Assembly: GCA_013813135.1 (NCBI GenBank)
Contig: JACCSF010000188.1
Span: 1-35,565, forward strand
Length of the DNA stretch: 35,565 bases
Origin: Thermoleophilaceae bacterium
GTDB lineage: Bacteria; Actinomycetota; Thermoleophilia; Solirubrobacterales; Thermoleophilaceae
Reading direction: 5' to 3'
Numbering within the stretch: the stretch's first letter is position 1; each line of letters starts with the position of its first letter. The position numbers were made by a program, and so were the translations under genes. Positions 33,903-35,565 of the stretch are shown here, in pieces. A model generated the notes under the pieces. That model searched no databases, was not told the DNA's origin, and saw nothing but the letters and a program-made list of their open reading frames with translations.

Positions 33903-35470
33903 GCTTGCGACCAGCCGCAAAGCGTTCGCGGATCTCCTCCGCCGCCACAGCGCTGGCCGGCGGCGTAGACCGGAGGGCGGGTCTGCTCCTCATCGCGATC
34001 CTGAGCGCTCTGGGGGCAATCACCGTCCTGCTGGCCGATCGCAAGCCGCTGTGGAACGACGAGCTCTTCACCTACTACATCGGCCGGCTGCCCGGCGCGG
34101 GAGACGTGTGGTCGAAGCTCGCCACGGGTGTCGAGCAAACCCCGCTCTTCTTCTACCTCGTGACGCGAGCGTCCTTTGCCATCTTCGGGCACGGCCAGGT
34201 GGCGATCCGCGTGCCCGAGATGCTCGGCTACATGCTGATGAGCGTCTGCCTGTTCCGTTTCGTGGCACGCCGCTCATCGCCCATATACGGATTGGTCGCC
34301 GCCCTCTTTCCCGTCGCCACGATCGCTCACGGATACGCATACGAGGCCCGCGCCTACGCCCTGGTCCTGGGCTTCTCCGCCGCGGCGCTTCTGTGCTGGC
34401 AGTTGGCGACCGAAGGTGGTCCCCACCGGCGCCTCGCCGCGCTCGGCCTGGCCGTCAGCCTGGCGGCGGCCGTCGGCAGCCACTACTACGCGGCGCTCGT
34501 GCTGATTCCCCTGCTTGCCGGCGAAGCCGCCCGCTCCCTCGCTCGACGGCGCGTCGACTGGCTGGTCGTCGGATCGCTCTCCGGCGCACTGCTCCCGCTG
34601 CTGCTGTTCGCGCCGCTCGTCCGGGAGGCCGGGGAGTACACCACGACGTTCTGGGCCCTACCGACGTGGCCTTCTGCTGTGCGCTTCTATCCCAACTCGC
34701 TGTTGGATCGCGAGCTACCCGCGGTGGTCGGGGTCGTCCTCGCGGTCGCCGCCCTCGCCGCGCTGCGATCGTCGAGCGGTCCATCGGTCCGAGAGCGGGC
34801 ACTCCGCCGCCCGCCCGACCACGAGCTTCTGATGCTCTTGACGCTGGTGCTGCTTCCCTTCTTCGGCGTGGCGCTCGGCAAGTTGGTGACCGGCGCGTTC
34901 ACGGAGCGATCCGTTCTGCCGGCAGTCCTCGGAATAACGATCCTCATCGCACTCGCCGCATGGTGGACCGACCGTGAGGCGCCGATCGTCGCCCTCTCAC
35001 TGTTACTCGTTCTGACCATGTTCGCGGGTGTTCGACTCGCCATGCGCTACGACGACGCCAAGGCAGACGCGGAGCAGCAGACGCAGGCGCTGCACTTCCT
35101 CGAGGGGCACAGCGAGGGCGGCGTACCGATCGCCGTGGCGAGCCCTCATGACTTCTTCGAGCTGAGCCATCTCGCGGTGCGGGACGGCGGGCCACGTCTC
35201 GTGTACCTCGCAGACGCCGCTTTGGCCGTCAGGTACCTCGAAACCGATGCCGTCGATCTCGGCGTGGTCGGCTTGCAGGACATCGCTCCACTGCACGTCG
35301 AGCCGTACCGCTCGTTCGTCGCTTCGCATCCCCGATTCCTCGTGTATGCCGGGCACGGCGCCTGGGACTGGCTCACGTCGGCGCTGGACTCAAGCGGAGC
35401 GAACACCAGGGTCTTCGCGCGGAATCGCCGGAACGGCGACGTCCTCTTCGAGGTGAAACGTCGTCGTTGA
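33899..35470 (+). CDS. GT-C family membrane glycosyltransferase (ArnT/PMT-like)
   Basis: LADRKPLWNDELFTYYIGRL (acidic first-loop motif), multi-TM, 523 aa; ATGA overlap with the upstream gene. Confidence 0.85.
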   Translation: MSLRPAAKRSRISSAATALAGGVDRRAGLLLIAILSALGAITVLLADRKPLWNDELFTYYIGRLPGAGDVWSKLATGVEQTPLFFYLVTRASFAIFGHGQVAIRVPEMLGYMLMSVCLFRFVARRSSPIYGLVAALFPVATIAHGYAYEARAYALVLGFSAAALLCWQLATEGGPHRRLAALGLAVSLAAAVGSHYYAALVLIPLLAGEAARSLARRRVDWLVVGSLSGALLPLLLFAPLVREAGEYTTTFWALPTWPSAVRFYPNSLLDRELPAVVGVVLAVAALAALRSSSGPSVRERALRRPPDHELLMLLTLVLLPFFGVALGKLVTGAFTERSVLPAVLGITILIALAAWWTDREAPIVALSLLLVLTMFAGVRLAMRYDDAKADAEQQTQALHFLEGHSEGGVPIAVASPHDFFELSHLAVRDGGPRLVYLADAALAVRYLETDAVDLGVVGLQDIAPLHVEPYRSFVASHPRFLVYAGHGAWDWLTSALDSSGANTRVFARNRRNGDVLFEVKRRR

Positions 35471-35565
35471 GCACCTCGGGGCCGTCCAGCGTGACCTCTA
35501 GTGCTCCGGCTCGCTCGCCCCACGCCCCCGACTCGCTACCGCTCGTCGTCGGCCTTGTGCCGCTC

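Overview
High-GC actinobacterial-type chromosomal window; class Thermoleophilia is my guess from gene content and style and is untested. The left two thirds is mostly housekeeping. It holds a divergent GMC-oxidoreductase/TetR pair, dtd-MarR facing an MFS exporter, a long minus-strand operon pyrR-pyrB-pyrC-(isochorismatase-like hydrolase)-carA-carB-pyrK-pyrD, then mihF-gmk-rpoZ-coaBC-TPR, and further right a GT-C-like membrane protein, RNase Z, a metallophosphoesterase and a LysE exporter. The right third (about 21.3-35.5 kb) is accessory-like and built around a tRNA-Arg(CCG) gene at 28714-28786. A truncated copy of the tRNA promoter plus 5' part lies 7.3 kb upstream (21348-21467). A perfect 46-bp copy of its 3' half plus 3 bp lies 3.5 kb downstream (32218-32263). 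No integrase is visible. The upstream segment carries a minus-strand envelope/stress-type cluster (zinc ribbon, YihY/BrkB, DUF3618, holin-like, PRC-barrel/DUF2382). Divergent from it is an unusual TetR-HTH / GAF-like / SpoIIE-phosphatase fusion. The downstream segment carries a DUF1326-DUF2182 pair and a methyltransferase. To its right are a methyltransferase-GT2 fusion and a GT-C glycosyltransferase. Best regulatory find: a pyrR leader hairpin with hexaloop CGGUGA that fits the PyrR-binding CNGNGA consensus as I recall it, abutting the Shine-Dalgarno of a re-assigned TTG start. All domain assignments come from reading the translations; no database search was run.
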